Positions 41,250 to 50,247 of a DNA stretch of 64,000 nt are shown one piece after another. This DNA comes from Pseudomonadota bacterium (lineage in GTDB: Bacteria; Pseudomonadota; Alphaproteobacteria; Rhizobiales; Devosiaceae). How positions within the stretch are numbered: the first letter of the stretch is position 1; every line of letters begins with the position of its first letter. The stretch lies in NCBI GenBank assembly GCA_023391095.1, contig JAEWBN010000022.1, positions 310,001 through 374,000 on the forward strand, written 5' to 3'. The translations under genes and the position numbers were made by a program. A model generated the notes under the pieces. It had not been told where the DNA came from, searched no databases, and saw only the letters and a program-made list of their open reading frames with translations.

Positions 41250-42893
41250 ATGTCCCAGTCCCCTCCAGAAAGCGCCATGGCGCCCTCCGATCCTCCCGAT
41301 GCCGAGCTGCGGCAGGCCATGGATTTCCTTCCGCAGGGCATTGCGATCTTTTCTGCCGGGCTGCGCCTCACGGCCTCCAACCGGCGCTACAACGCATTGC
41401 TCGACCTGCCCGAAGACCTGACGCGTCCGGACACGGCGCTGTTCGATATCGTGCTCTTCATGGCCGATCGCGGCGATTTCGGCCCCGGCGATGCTACCCA
41501 TCTGGCCATTTCGCGCATCAATGTCCTGACCTCGGCGCCCACCACCGTCACCCAGCGCCTCGGCAGCGCCGGCCAGACGCTGGAATTTCATTCGAGCCGC
41601 CTGCCCAATGGCGGGCTCGTCATCAATTTCACCGATGTGTCGGGCCGCGCCGAAGCCGAGCGCGCGCTGGCCCAGGTCAACCAGACGCTGGAGCGCCGGG
41701 TGGCCGAACGCACCGCCGCGCTCACCCGCGTCAATGCCGAACTGGAACTGGCGCGCAGCAAGGCCGATGCGGCCAACCACGACAAGACCCGCTTTCTTGC
41801 CGCCGCCAGCCACGACCTGCTGCAGCCGCTCAATGCGGCCCGGCTCTATACCTCGACCCTGATCGAGCGCGCCAAGTCCACCGGCTTTGCCGAACTGGCC
41901 AATTCCATCGAAGCCTCGCTGACCGCGGTCGAAGACATCATGTCGGCGCTGCTCGACATTTCCCGCATCGACAGCGGCGCGCTCAAGCCAGCGCCCGGCC
42001 CCATGCCGGTGCAGGACCTCCTGCGCAAGACCGAGGTGGAATTTGCGCCCCAGGCGCGCGAGCGCTCCATCTCCCTGCGCATCGTCCCCACCGCAACGAC
42101 CGTCCTCGCCGACAGAAGCCTTGTTGGCCGTATCGTTCAGAACCTTGTGTCGAACGCCATCAAATATACCCCGCCCGCCGGCAAGGTCCTGGTCGGCGTG
42201 CGCCGACGCGGCAACCGTCTGCGGCTGGACGTGGTGGATACCGGCATCGGCTTCAATCGCGACCAGCACCGCCTGGTATTTGCCGAATTCTCCCGGCTCG
42301 AACGCGGGGCGCGCATGGCGCAGGGCCTGGGGCTTGGCCTTTCCATTGTCCAGCGCCTCGTCACAGCCTTGGGCCTCACGCTCGAACTCGATAGCCGCGA
42401 AGGCCGCGGCTCGCGCTTTTCCATCTACCTGCCGGCCGTGCGCGGCAGCCGCAAGGCGTCCCGTGCCGAAGAGCCGGCGGCGGAAGCCAGCTTCGGCACG
42501 CTCAATCTGCGGGTGCTGTGCGTCGACAATGAGCGGGCCATTCTGGAAGCCATGGAAGGGCTCCTCAGCCATTGGGGGTGCGACGTGCGCACCGCCCTTT
42601 CGCTCAAGCAGATCGACCGCGAGCGCCTCCTCGAGGGCTGGTATCCCGATATCGTTCTCATGGACTATCACCTAGACCAGACGTCGGGTCTCGATGCCAT
42701 TGAATGGCTCCGGCACAATCTGGGCGGTCACTTGCCCGCGGCGCTGGTCACGGCCGACCGCAGCCCCGCCGTGCGCACGCTGGCCGAAGAGCGCGGCATT
42801 GCCGTCGTCACCAAGCCGGTCAAGCCCGCCGCCCTGCGCGCCACGATCAGCGGCCTTTCCAACCAGAGCGGCCGCGCCACGCGGCAGGGATAA
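41250..42893 (+). CDS. PAS-containing hybrid histidine kinase (NahK-like)
   Basis: A 547-residue soluble sensor. The N-terminal PAS-like domain (20-130, MDFLPQGIAIFSAG) is followed by a coiled coil (135-175), HisKA with H188 (LAAASHDLLQPLNAA), HATPase with N-box QNLVSNAIKY (297-306) and GLGLGLS, and a C-terminal receiver with D472 in DIVLMDYHLD. No membrane segment, so it reads an internal cue. The ASHDLLQPLNA H-box belongs to the NahK/hybrid group that often signals through FixJ- or HptB-like partners. The FixJ-like gene across mscL is a plausible partner but lacks an acceptor Asp. Confidence 0.9.
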   Translation: MSQSPPESAMAPSDPPDAELRQAMDFLPQGIAIFSAGLRLTASNRRYNALLDLPEDLTRPDTALFDIVLFMADRGDFGPGDATHLAISRINVLTSAPTTVTQRLGSAGQTLEFHSSRLPNGGLVINFTDVSGRAEAERALAQVNQTLERRVAERTAALTRVNAELELARSKADAANHDKTRFLAAASHDLLQPLNAARLYTSTLIERAKSTGFAELANSIEASLTAVEDIMSALLDISRIDSGALKPAPGPMPVQDLLRKTEVEFAPQARERSISLRIVPTATTVLADRSLVGRIVQNLVSNAIKYTPPAGKVLVGVRRRGNRLRLDVVDTGIGFNRDQHRLVFAEFSRLERGARMAQGLGLGLSIVQRLVTALGLTLELDSREGRGSRFSIYLPAVRGSRKASRAEEPAAEASFGTLNLRVLCVDNERAILEAMEGLLSHWGCDVRTALSLKQIDRERLLEGWYPDIVLMDYHLDQTSGLDAIEWLRHNLGGHLPAALVTADRSPAVRTLAEERGIAVVTKPVKPAALRATISGLSNQSGRATRQG

Positions 42894-42899
42894 TTCCCC

Positions 42900-44378
42900 T
42901 CAGCCCTTGGCCTCGGTGGGTGGCGGGGTTTCGGGGCTCGCGTCGGGGGTGGGCGTTGCCTTGTCCGCCACCGGCGCCACCGGCGTCAGCCGTGGCATGC
43001 GGTTCCAGGCGTCGAGCGCGGCGATCTTGTAGGCCTCGGCAAGCGTGGGATAGTTGAACGTGTTCTCGACGAAATAGTCGAGCGTCGCCCCCAGGTTGAG
43101 CACGGCCTGCCCGATATGGATGAGCTCGGTTGCGCCCTCGCCTACGATATGGACGCCCAGCAGCTTGCGCGTTTCCAGCGAGACGATCATCTTCATCATG
43201 CCGGACTGCAGCCCCATGATGTGCCCGCGCGAGGTTTCGCGGAACCGCGCCACGCCGCATTCATAGGGGATCTTCTGCTCGCGCACCTGCGCCTCGGTCA
43301 GCCCGATGGTGGAGATTTCGGGCACGGCATAGATGCCATAGGGGAAAAATGCCGGAGCCGGCGGCATGCTGGCGCCAAAGGCATGGAGCGCGGCGATGCG
43401 CCCCTGCTCCATCGACGTCGAGGCCAGCGCGGGAAAGCCGATCACGTCGCCCGCGGCATAGATATGGGGGATCTGGGTCTGGAAGGTATCGGGGTCGACC
43501 TTGAGCCGGCCGCGTTCGTCCGGCACCACGCCACAGCAGTCGAGCCCCAGATTCTCCGTCGCGCCCACCCGTCCGGCGGCATAGAGCAGCATGTCCGAGC
43601 GGACCTGCCGGCCGTCATTGAGATGGGCAATGGCCCAGCCCTGCGCATCCTTTTCCACCCGCTCCACCTTGCCCCCCAGCCGCATGGTCAGGCCGCGCTG
43701 GCGCAGGTCGTGCGTGAATTCCTCGATGATCTCGCGATCGATGAAGTCGAGGAAATTGTCGCGCGGCTCGATGATGGTGACGGGAACGTCGAGCGCCGAA
43801 AAGATGGTGGCATATTCGATGCCGATGACCCCGGCGCCCACCACGGTCAGGCTGCGCGGCACGCGCAATTCGCTGACCAGCGTGTCGCTGTCCATGATCG
43901 TGTGGCCATCAAAGTCGATATTGGCCGGGCGGTAGGGTGCGGTGCCGACAGCAATCACGGCGTAGCGGAAGCCGAACACATGCTCTTCGCCCGAATGGTC
44001 GACGACACAGACTGAATGCGGATCGCGGAAGCGCGCCATGCCGCCAAAGGTGCGCACGCCATTGCGGGCGAACTGGTGTTCCAGCACCTCGATCTCGTAG
44101 TCGAGCGTCTTGCGCAGCCGGGCGCCGAGATCCTTGCCCTCGATCTCCTTTTTGACCCGGTAGGCCATGCCGTAAAAACCGCGCTCGCGCCATCCGGAGA
44201 GATTAAGCACGGTTTCACGTAGCGTCTTGGACGGAATGGTGCCGGTATGCACCGAGACGCCGCCCAGTTGCAGGCGGTTTTCGATGACCAGCACCGACTT
44301 GCCCAGCTTGGCGGCCTGGATGGCTGCGCGGCGACCCGCAGGCCCCGACCCAATGACGACGAGATCGAACGTTTCCAA
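42900..44378 (-). CDS. sthA: Soluble pyridine nucleotide transhydrogenase
   Basis: A 492-residue FAD flavoprotein that interconverts NADPH and NAD to balance the two pools. The FAD motif is VVIGSGPAGRRAAIQAAKLG, the NAD motif VVGAGVIGIEYATIFSALD. The position of the redox disulfide in related lipoamide dehydrogenases reads GVSVHTGTIPSKTLRE, with no cysteines, which is the hallmark of SthA. A Pro/Thr-rich extension of about 25 residues follows the usual C-terminus. Its 3' end lies six bases from the hybrid kinase stop. Monocistronic. Confidence 0.93.
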   Translation of the reverse strand: METFDLVVIGSGPAGRRAAIQAAKLGKSVLVIENRLQLGGVSVHTGTIPSKTLRETVLNLSGWRERGFYGMAYRVKKEIEGKDLGARLRKTLDYEIEVLEHQFARNGVRTFGGMARFRDPHSVCVVDHSGEEHVFGFRYAVIAVGTAPYRPANIDFDGHTIMDSDTLVSELRVPRSLTVVGAGVIGIEYATIFSALDVPVTIIEPRDNFLDFIDREIIEEFTHDLRQRGLTMRLGGKVERVEKDAQGWAIAHLNDGRQVRSDMLLYAAGRVGATENLGLDCCGVVPDERGRLKVDPDTFQTQIPHIYAAGDVIGFPALASTSMEQGRIAALHAFGASMPPAPAFFPYGIYAVPEISTIGLTEAQVREQKIPYECGVARFRETSRGHIMGLQSGMMKMIVSLETRKLLGVHIVGEGATELIHIGQAVLNLGATLDYFVENTFNYPTLAEAYKIAALDAWNRMPRLTPVAPVADKATPTPDASPETPPPTEAKG

Positions 44379-44486
44379 GCGGCTCTCCTCCTGCCTAGAC
44401 CGACGCTAGGCGTTCAGTGTGACATCGCGGTTAATCCCGGGACAGCGCCAAAGGGGCAAGGCTGGCTTGCGCCCCCTTAACCCTCG

Positions 44487-45341
44487 TCAGGTCGGCTCGC
44501 CCGTTTCGGGCAGGTTGTAGAACTGGCGCACGATTTCCCAGCCCTCTTCGGCGGTATCGACGACCGAGAACAGGTCCGGGTCGTCAGGGGAAATTGTGCC
44601 GGCTTCGGCCAGCGCCTCGAGATTGATCACCCGCGTCCAGAAATCCTTGCCGAACAGCAGGAGCGGCACCTTGTCCATGCGCCCGGTCTGCACCAGCGTC
44701 AGCGTTTCGAAGAATTCGTCCAGCGTGCCGAAGCCGCCGGGGAACACCGCCACTGCCTTGGCGCGCAGGAGGAAGTGAATCTTGCGCGTGGCGAAATAGT
44801 GGAAATTGAACGACAGATCGGGCGTCACATAAAGGTTGGGCGCCTGTTCGTGCGGCAGGACGATGTTGAGCCCGATGGAGGGCGCCCCCATATCGGCGGC
44901 GCCGCGGTTGCCCGCTTCCATCACCCCCGGCCCGCCGCCGGTCACCACCACGAATTCCTTGTATTCGGTCGCGGCGGAAGTCTGGGACGCCAGTTGGGCA
45001 AACCGGCGCGCCTCCTCGTAATAGCGCGAAGCGGCTTCGAGGTTCTTTTTCTGCGTCTCGTTCTTGGCCGTCCAGGCCGGCTTGCCGGGCTCGGGAATAC
45101 GCGCCCCACCGAACAGGACCACCGTTGAATTGATGCCATGTTCGCGCAGGCGGAATTCGGGCTTGAGATATTCGAGCTGGAACCGGATGCCGCGCGTGTC
45201 CTCGGACGTCATGAACTCGTCGTCGGCAAAGGCCAGCCGATAGGCCGCGCTCCGCGTCTGGGGCGTATCGGGGGCCTTGCGGGAAACGACGACGTCCTCG
45301 CTCGAGGTGCGCAGGGGGGTGGGATGGCGGCGTTTGGCCAC
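44487..45341 (-). CDS. LOG family protein (cytokinin riboside 5'-phosphate phosphoribohydrolase-like)
   Basis: A 284-residue Rossmann protein. The LOG/lysine-decarboxylase-like motifs GGGPGVMEAGNRGAADMG and PGGFGTLDEFFE are intact, so nucleotide 5'-monophosphate phosphoribohydrolase activity is likely. An N-terminal extension of about 75 polar residues is typical of the longer bacterial subgroup. The GTG at 45341 is preferred because GGAG stands seven bases upstream; a TTG two codons earlier would be too close to it. It is divergent from the DUF817 gene. Confidence 0.85.
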   Translation of the reverse strand: MAKRRHPTPLRTSSEDVVVSRKAPDTPQTRSAAYRLAFADDEFMTSEDTRGIRFQLEYLKPEFRLREHGINSTVVLFGGARIPEPGKPAWTAKNETQKKNLEAASRYYEEARRFAQLASQTSAATEYKEFVVVTGGGPGVMEAGNRGAADMGAPSIGLNIVLPHEQAPNLYVTPDLSFNFHYFATRKIHFLLRAKAVAVFPGGFGTLDEFFETLTLVQTGRMDKVPLLLFGKDFWTRVINLEALAEAGTISPDDPDLFSVVDTAEEGWEIVRQFYNLPETGEPT

Positions 45342-45450
45342 TGGCAAGCTCCATCTTTATCGGCGCGATAGCGGCGCGACCCGGTGCGCCATATTTCGGC
45401 GCGTTTGCAAAGGGCATAAACAGTGAGGGTTGATCGGGCAAGGGCGGGGC

Positions 45451-46314
45451 ATGGGCAAACGATTCACCGGTGTCGAGGTTGCCATCGACCGCGCCGCGCA
45501 CGTCGTTCTGGAGCGGATGCCCCGCGGACGGCTGGCCGACGGGCTGGTCGAGTTCGTGGTTTTCGGCCTCAAGCAGGCCTGGGCCTGCCTCTTCGGCGGG
45601 CTCATGCTCGGCATGATCCTCGTGACCCGCCTCTACTGGCCCGAGATCGGGCTGCACCGCTACGACTTCTGGTTCGTCGCCGCCCTCGCCATTCAGGCGG
45701 GGATGATCGTCTTCCGGCTCGAAACGCCCGATGAAGCCCGCGTCATCCTCATCTTCCACCTGGTCGGCACCGGCATGGAGCTGTTCAAGACCAGCGTCGG
45801 CTCCTGGATCTATCGGGACGCGGCACTGTTCCGCATTGCCGGCGTGCCGCTGTTCTCGGGTTTCATGTATGCCTGCGTGGGCTCCTACATGGTGCGCATC
45901 CAGCGCATCTTCGACATCACCTTCACCCGCTACCCGCCGGTGTGGATAACGGCGCTACTGGCACTCGCCATCTACATCAACTTCTTTTCCCACCACTACA
46001 TCCACGATTTCCGCTGGCTGCTTTTTGGCCTTGTGGTCGCGCTTTACGGCCGCAGCTGGATGCATTACCGCGTTTTCCGCTTCCGCCATCGCATGCCGAT
46101 GCTGCTGGCCTTTTTCCTTGTAGCCTTGTTTATCTGGATCGCGGAAAACATCAGCACCTGGGGCGGCGCCTGGATCTATCCGGGCCAGGAACAGGGCTGG
46201 TCCATGGTCAGCTGGAGCAAATTGGGTTCATGGTACCTGCTCATGCTGATATCGGTGGTGCTGGTGACGCTGGTGCATCCGCCCCGGCCCTATCAACCCG
46301 AGACCCAGTCCTAA
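45451..46314 (+). CDS. DUF817 family membrane protein
   Basis: A 287-residue polytopic protein with about seven helices. DUF817 signatures are FVVFGLKQAWACLFGGLML near residue 38, the polar motif GTGMELFKTSVGSWIYRD near 110, and WIAENISTWGGAWIYPGQ near 230. No activity is known; conserved Glu and His residues sit at the membrane face. The ATG at 45451 is preferred over a TTG seven codons upstream. The next gene begins two bases after its stop, so the two are probably co-transcribed. Confidence 0.85.
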   Translation: MGKRFTGVEVAIDRAAHVVLERMPRGRLADGLVEFVVFGLKQAWACLFGGLMLGMILVTRLYWPEIGLHRYDFWFVAALAIQAGMIVFRLETPDEARVILIFHLVGTGMELFKTSVGSWIYRDAALFRIAGVPLFSGFMYACVGSYMVRIQRIFDITFTRYPPVWITALLALAIYINFFSHHYIHDFRWLLFGLVVALYGRSWMHYRVFRFRHRMPMLLAFFLVALFIWIAENISTWGGAWIYPGQEQGWSMVSWSKLGSWYLLMLISVVLVTLVHPPRPYQPETQS

Positions 46315-46316
46315 CC

Positions 46317-46868
46317 GTGACGCGCCTTATCCTTTTCAACAAGCCCTTCAATGTCCTCACCCAGTTCACGGGCGAAGGCGCGACGCTGTCCGACTACATC
46401 AAGGTGCCCGGCGTCTACCCCGCCGGCCGCCTCGACAAGGACAGCGAGGGCCTTCTGCTTCTCACCGATGACGGGCGCCTCCAGGCCCGCATTGCCGACC
46501 CCAGATTCAAGCTGCCCAAGACCTATCTGGTGCAGGTCGAGGGCGAACCGGACGGGGCCGCGATCGAGCAGTTGCGCCGCGGCGTCACCCTCAAGGACGG
46601 GCCCACCCGCCCGGCCAGCGTCAAGCGCATCGACCCGCCCGATCTCTGGCCGCGCGATCCGCCGGTGCGCTTCCGCAAGAGCGTGCCCGACACCTGGCTG
46701 TCGCTGACCATTTCCGAGGGCCGCAACCGTCAGGTGCGGCGCATGACGGCCGCCGTGGGCCACCCCACCCTGCGCCTCGTGCGCTGGCAGATCGGGGAGT
46801 GGACGCTGGACGGGCTGGCCCCTGGCGCGTGGCGCGATGCCCCTCCGCCGCGACCGGCGCGGCGCTAG
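46317..46868 (+). CDS. rluE: 23S rRNA pseudouridine synthase, RluE-like
   Basis: A 183-residue RsuA-family pseudouridine synthase without an S4 domain, the RluE layout. The catalytic Asp is D40 in GRLDKDSEGLLLLTDDG. ISEGRNRQVRRMTAAVGHPTLRL near residue 125-145 is the second family signature. RluE modifies U2457 of 23S rRNA. GTG at 46317 starts two bases after the DUF817 stop codon. Its 3' end overlaps the convergent hydrolase gene by four bases. Confidence 0.92.
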   Translation: MTRLILFNKPFNVLTQFTGEGATLSDYIKVPGVYPAGRLDKDSEGLLLLTDDGRLQARIADPRFKLPKTYLVQVEGEPDGAAIEQLRRGVTLKDGPTRPASVKRIDPPDLWPRDPPVRFRKSVPDTWLSLTISEGRNRQVRRMTAAVGHPTLRLVRWQIGEWTLDGLAPGAWRDAPPPRPARR

Positions 46869-47461
46869 CCGACAAGCCGCCGCTCCCGCCAGATGTTCTT
46901 GAACTCTTCCACCGTCGTCACGGTCAGCTGTGTGCCGAAACGGCTGTTATAGATATCCACCATGGCGTCATGGGTCTGGTCGGCCGAGCCGAAAATCCCG
47001 TCCGAGGGCAGATAGACGTGGTAGCCCAGGTCAATGGCGCCCAACAGCGTCGCGAGCACGCAGACATCGGTTTCCCCGCCGGTAATGACCACCGCCGTCA
47101 CCCCGTCCTGCCGCAGCATCCGGTGCAGCTCCCCCGACCACCACGGCGAATAGACCGGCTTGTCGAAGACCCGCCCGGGTGGCACCAGCCGCGCCAGCGA
47201 CGGCACGAGGTCGATGAGCTCGGGAGCGAGCTTGTCGCGCACCATGTCGGGCCAGCGCCCGTAATAACCGCGCCAGTCACCGCGCGCGTCTTCCACGGTT
47301 TGGGGCGGAATGAAGCGGGTAAAAATGGTCTCCGCCGCCATCAGGCCCGCCAGATCCTCGACAGCCGGCAGTGTGCGCCCGAGCCATTGGGCATGCCAGG
47401 GCGTGTCCTGGGCAAACATGCCCTGCATGTCGACGCAGATATGGGCGCAGATATGCTCCAT
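46865..47461 (-). CDS. Cysteine hydrolase, isochorismatase superfamily
   Basis: A 198-residue member of the isochorismatase-like hydrolases. The catalytic triad is visible: D11 in CVDMQGMF, K101 in FDKPVYSPW and C134 in GGETDVCVLAT. Family members include nicotinamidases and N-carbamoyl amidohydrolases; the substrate cannot be assigned. An unusual row of cysteines occurs at positions 5 and 9 of the N-terminus. GGGGAG precedes the ATG at 47461. It is divergent from the ankyrin gene. Confidence 0.87.
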   Translation of the reverse strand: MEHICAHICVDMQGMFAQDTPWHAQWLGRTLPAVEDLAGLMAAETIFTRFIPPQTVEDARGDWRGYYGRWPDMVRDKLAPELIDLVPSLARLVPPGRVFDKPVYSPWWSGELHRMLRQDGVTAVVITGGETDVCVLATLLGAIDLGYHVYLPSDGIFGSADQTHDAMVDIYNSRFGTQLTVTTVEEFKNIWRERRLVG

Positions 47462-47593
47462 GATCGCTCCCCTTTCGCACTGTTGCCCGCCTAACCGCCG
47501 ACGCCCCAATGCGTTCCTTGACCTCCCGGCAACCCGGCCATTGTTCTGCCATGCGGGCCTGCTCTCGTCCCCGGCAACAGGGGCGCGACGACG

Positions 47594-48226
47594 ATGCAGA
47601 AACTGGTTCTGGCAGGAGTTTTGGCCATCATGCTTGGAGGTCATGCCCAGGCGTCCGTGCTTGCGGCCGTCGAAAACCGCGACATCGGCGCGCTCGAAGC
47701 CGCGCTGTCCAGCGGGCAGGCCGTCGACGAGCGCAATGCCAAGGGGCAGACGCCCCTTCTGGTTGCGGTCTGGAACAATGACCTCGAAGCTGCCCGCCGC
47801 CTCATCGCTGCCGGCGCCGATGTCAACGCCCGGGACAATATCGAGGACAGTCCCTACCTGGTCGCGGGAGCCGAGGGCCGCGTCGAGATCCTGCGCCTCA
47901 TCCTCGAAAGCGGGGCGGACCTTGGGAGCACCAACCGCTTTGGCGGCACGGCCCTCATCCCCGCCGCGGAAAAAGGCCATCCCGAAGCCGTGGCGCTGCT
48001 TCTGGCCGCCGGCGTCGATGTCGACCACGTCAATCGTCTTGGCTGGACCGCCCTGCTTGAGGCCGTCATCCTCACCGATGGCGGCACCACCGCCCAGCGC
48101 GTCGTCCGGATCCTGCTTGAGGGGGGCGCCAATCCCTCGATTGCCGATTTCGACGGCAAGACCCCGCTCGACCACGCCAAGGCCCGCGGATTTTCCGAGA
48201 TTGCCGCCATGCTGGAGGGGCAATAG
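47594..48226 (+). CDS. Secreted ankyrin repeat protein
   Basis: A 210-residue protein with a Sec signal (MQKLVLAGVLAIMLGG, cleaved near residue 20) followed by about five ankyrin repeats (for example KGQTPLLVAVWNNDLEAARRL and GADVNARD). The final repeat has the canonical DGKTPLDHAKARG. It probably acts as a periplasmic protein-protein adaptor; partners are unknown. The next gene, an SH3-domain protein, follows on the same strand after 70 bases, and both may belong to one envelope unit. Confidence 0.87.
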   Translation: MQKLVLAGVLAIMLGGHAQASVLAAVENRDIGALEAALSSGQAVDERNAKGQTPLLVAVWNNDLEAARRLIAAGADVNARDNIEDSPYLVAGAEGRVEILRLILESGADLGSTNRFGGTALIPAAEKGHPEAVALLLAAGVDVDHVNRLGWTALLEAVILTDGGTTAQRVVRILLEGGANPSIADFDGKTPLDHAKARGFSEIAAMLEGQ

Positions 48227-48297
48227 TCCGCGGACGGCCCCTTCCACCCCCCGTTAACCCGCCTCGACCACACTTTGCTTTTCGCGAGGACTGAGTC

Positions 48298-48717
48298 GTG
48301 GCCCGGAAGAAAAAGCAGCAAAGTTCGAACCTGTTTGGCTGGGCCCTCCTCGGCCTCATGGCCTTTGGCCTATATCAATTCGCCTCTGTGGCTCCGGCCG
48401 ACCGCGCCGCGTCTCCGGCGACGCGGCCCGCAAGCGTCGCCGCGACGCCCAGGCCATCGGCCCCGGCGGTGCCGCTCAGTGCCCCCCGCTATGTCAATGT
48501 CGCTGAGCTCAATGTCCGGCACACGCCCAGCACATCGGGCCCCCTGGTCATGACCCTGCCCCGCGGCACCCCGCTGCGGGTGCTGGACCGCCGCAACGGC
48601 TGGCTTCTGATCGACATCAACCCCACGCTCGAAGGCTGGGTGTCCGAGCGACTGACCACCACCGAAGCGCCGAGGGGCCGGCTCGTGCCGCCCGGTGAGA
48701 TCAAGGCCGTCCGCTAG
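48298..48717 (+). CDS. SH3b domain membrane-anchored protein
   Basis: A 139-residue protein starting with a basic stretch (ARKKKQQ), one membrane helix (about 13-30), an Ala/Pro-rich spacer (35-62) and a bacterial SH3 domain (66-125) with YVNVAELNVRHTPSTSGPLV and GWVSERL. Such domains bind peptidoglycan or peptides on the periplasmic side. GTG start. Location behind the ankyrin gene suggests an envelope role; nothing more specific can be said. Confidence 0.83.
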   Translation: MARKKKQQSSNLFGWALLGLMAFGLYQFASVAPADRAASPATRPASVAATPRPSAPAVPLSAPRYVNVAELNVRHTPSTSGPLVMTLPRGTPLRVLDRRNGWLLIDINPTLEGWVSERLTTTEAPRGRLVPPGEIKAVR

Positions 48718-48781
48718 AGCGGCAAGGCGCGGCTGTCGAAAACCCGGCACCCGGACCGTCGCGGGGACAAGGAGAACCAAT

Positions 48782-49192
48782 ATGCCGGATACGCCCGCTG
48801 CAAAACCCCAGACGATCGACGCCTACCACGCCGCACAAAACCAGGGCGACCGCGAGATCTGCGCGGCGCTGCGCGCCATCATTGATAGCGCCCTGCCCGA
48901 TGCCGAAAGCAAGATCTGGCATGCCCACCCGGTCTGGTTTCTCGCAGGAAATCCGGTCGTGGGCTACAGCACGCTCAAGGGATGTATCCGCCTCCTCTTC
49001 TGGAGCGGCCAGTCCTTCACCACGCCGGGCCTCGTGCCCGAAGGCACGTTCAAGGCCGCCGAAAAACGCTACACTTCTCTCGACCAAATCGACGAAACCG
49101 AGTTGCGCGCCTGGCTCTCCGAAGCCCGCACGATCCAGTGGGACTACAAGAACATCGTCAAGCGCAAGGGCGTTCTCGAACGGCTGGTTTAG
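48782..49192 (+). CDS. DUF1801 family protein
   Basis: A 136-residue soluble protein with the YdhG/DUF1801 fold signature: TIDAYHAAQ near the start, AESKIWHAHPVWFLAGNPVVG near residue 42-62, and the closing YKNIVKRKG segment. Function unknown; relatives are related to frataxin-like folds. AAGGAG precedes the ATG at 48782. It lies downstream of the SH3 gene on the same strand. Confidence 0.85.
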   Translation: MPDTPAAKPQTIDAYHAAQNQGDREICAALRAIIDSALPDAESKIWHAHPVWFLAGNPVVGYSTLKGCIRLLFWSGQSFTTPGLVPEGTFKAAEKRYTSLDQIDETELRAWLSEARTIQWDYKNIVKRKGVLERLV

Positions 49193-49317
49193 CCAACACC
49201 GTTTGCAATTCACCATACGGCCTCTGGATTTGACCTCAGCGCATCCAACCTCCCGATGGGAATCTTGGCTTCCGCTCGGTGGAGCCAGCACAATCACCTG
49301 TCTTGCCCTCAGGCAAT

Positions 49318-49345
49318 AACTTAGCTAAGTTCGGTGGACTAAGTT
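49318..49345 (+). promoter_or_regulatory. Autoregulatory operator of the toxin-antitoxin pair
   Basis: A perfect 14-bp palindrome AACTTAGCTAAGTT (49318-49331) is followed by a third half-site CTAAGTT at 49339-49345, ending 15 bases before the antitoxin ATG. This array of half-sites is what Phd/YefM-type antitoxins bind cooperatively for conditional repression. The 168-base gap upstream holds no other gene. Confidence 0.7.
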
Positions 49346-49360
49346 GAACTGGATCAGCAC

Positions 49361-49603
49361 ATGACTCGCACGGTCAATATTCACGAGGCCAAGACAAACC
49401 TGTCCCGCATCGTCGAACGCGTTGCGACTGGCGAAACCATTATCATCGCCAAGGCCGGCAAGCCCTTGGTCAAAGTTGTCCCGCTGGACCAACCGCAGGA
49501 GCCGTCCCGTCTTGGCTTCATGCGCGGCGCTTTCGACGTCCCGGAGGATTTTGACACCATGGGCGCGAGTGAGATCGAAGCTATGTTCGGCAGCGGCGAA
49601 TGA
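49361..49603 (+). CDS. Phd/YefM family antitoxin
   Basis: An 80-residue antitoxin. The N-terminal DNA-binding and dimer part is typical (VNIHEAKTNLSRIVERVATGE and IIIAKAGKPLVKVVPL). The acidic C-terminal tail (about 50-80) is the toxin-neutralising part. A palindromic operator lies upstream. The gene overlaps the PIN toxin by four bases (ATGA), the usual arrangement in which the antitoxin is made first and in excess. Slightly lower GC nearby fits an acquired module. Confidence 0.9.
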   Translation: MTRTVNIHEAKTNLSRIVERVATGETIIIAKAGKPLVKVVPLDQPQEPSRLGFMRGAFDVPEDFDTMGASEIEAMFGSGE

Positions 49604-49986
49604 AGGTCCTGCTGGATACTCATATTCTGCTTTGGGCCGCTGCCCAGCCGGAGCGCCTGCCCCAAGGGGCGCGGGACATTCTTGAAAATACCGACACGGA
49701 ACCCCTTTTCAGTCCTGCCAGCCTATGGGAAATCGCTATCAAGCGTAGCCTCGACCGCGCAGATTTCCAGGTTGACCCACGGCTGGTGCGACGGGCGCTT
49801 ATCGACAATGGCTACGGCGAATTGCCGATCACCTCAGAACATGCCGTAGCGCTCATGGCACTACCGGCCCTCCACAAAGACCCGTTCGACCGCATGCTGG
49901 TGGCGCAGGCGACGCAGACTGGTATCGAACTGGTCACGGCAGACGAAACGGTTGCCCGCTATCCCGGTCCAATCCGCCGCGTCTAG
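49600..49986 (+). CDS. VapC-like PIN domain toxin
   Basis: A 128-residue PIN-domain ribonuclease with the four acidic active-site residues D6 (LLDTHILLW), E44 (SLWEIAIK), D97 (DPFDRML) and D115 (TADE). Such toxins cut tRNA or rRNA when released from the antitoxin. It is translationally coupled to the antitoxin gene by an ATGA overlap. Its 3' end is followed within 40 bases by the SRP RNA gene. Confidence 0.9.
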   Translation: MKVLLDTHILLWAAAQPERLPQGARDILENTDTEPLFSPASLWEIAIKRSLDRADFQVDPRLVRRALIDNGYGELPITSEHAVALMALPALHKDPFDRMLVAQATQTGIELVTADETVARYPGPIRRV

Positions 49987-50026
49987 CCCCCTTGCATCGG
50001 GACGCATAAATCCGCATATAGCCCCT

Positions 50027-50121
50027 CGGGAGGTTGGCGCGGACGTGTTCCTCGCCAACCGGGTCAGGTCCGGAAGGAAGCAGCCCCAACGAGATCCTCA
50101 CGGGTCGTTGCCAGCCTCCTA
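50027..50121 (+). ncRNA. ffs: 4.5S signal recognition particle RNA
   Basis: About 95 bases. The diagnostic domain IV loop reads GGTCAGGTCCGGAAGGAAGC within 50062-50082, with the GGAA tetraloop and the symmetric and asymmetric internal loops that bind Ffh. The ends pair (GGGAGGTTGGC near 50028 with GCCAGCCTCCT near 50110-50120). It is the small bacterial form without an Alu domain and sits directly upstream of dnaX, a common location. Confidence 0.95.
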
Positions 50122-50247
50122 CTCAATCTGTTCACAACAGGGTTCCTCCTGCCGCAATCGGGCTCATGGCTTTTGCGGTCGGGTTCGGCTTGCCCTATGG
50201 TCAGGACATGAACGAAGGCAGATTCCCCATAGGGCCCGAGGCCCGGC

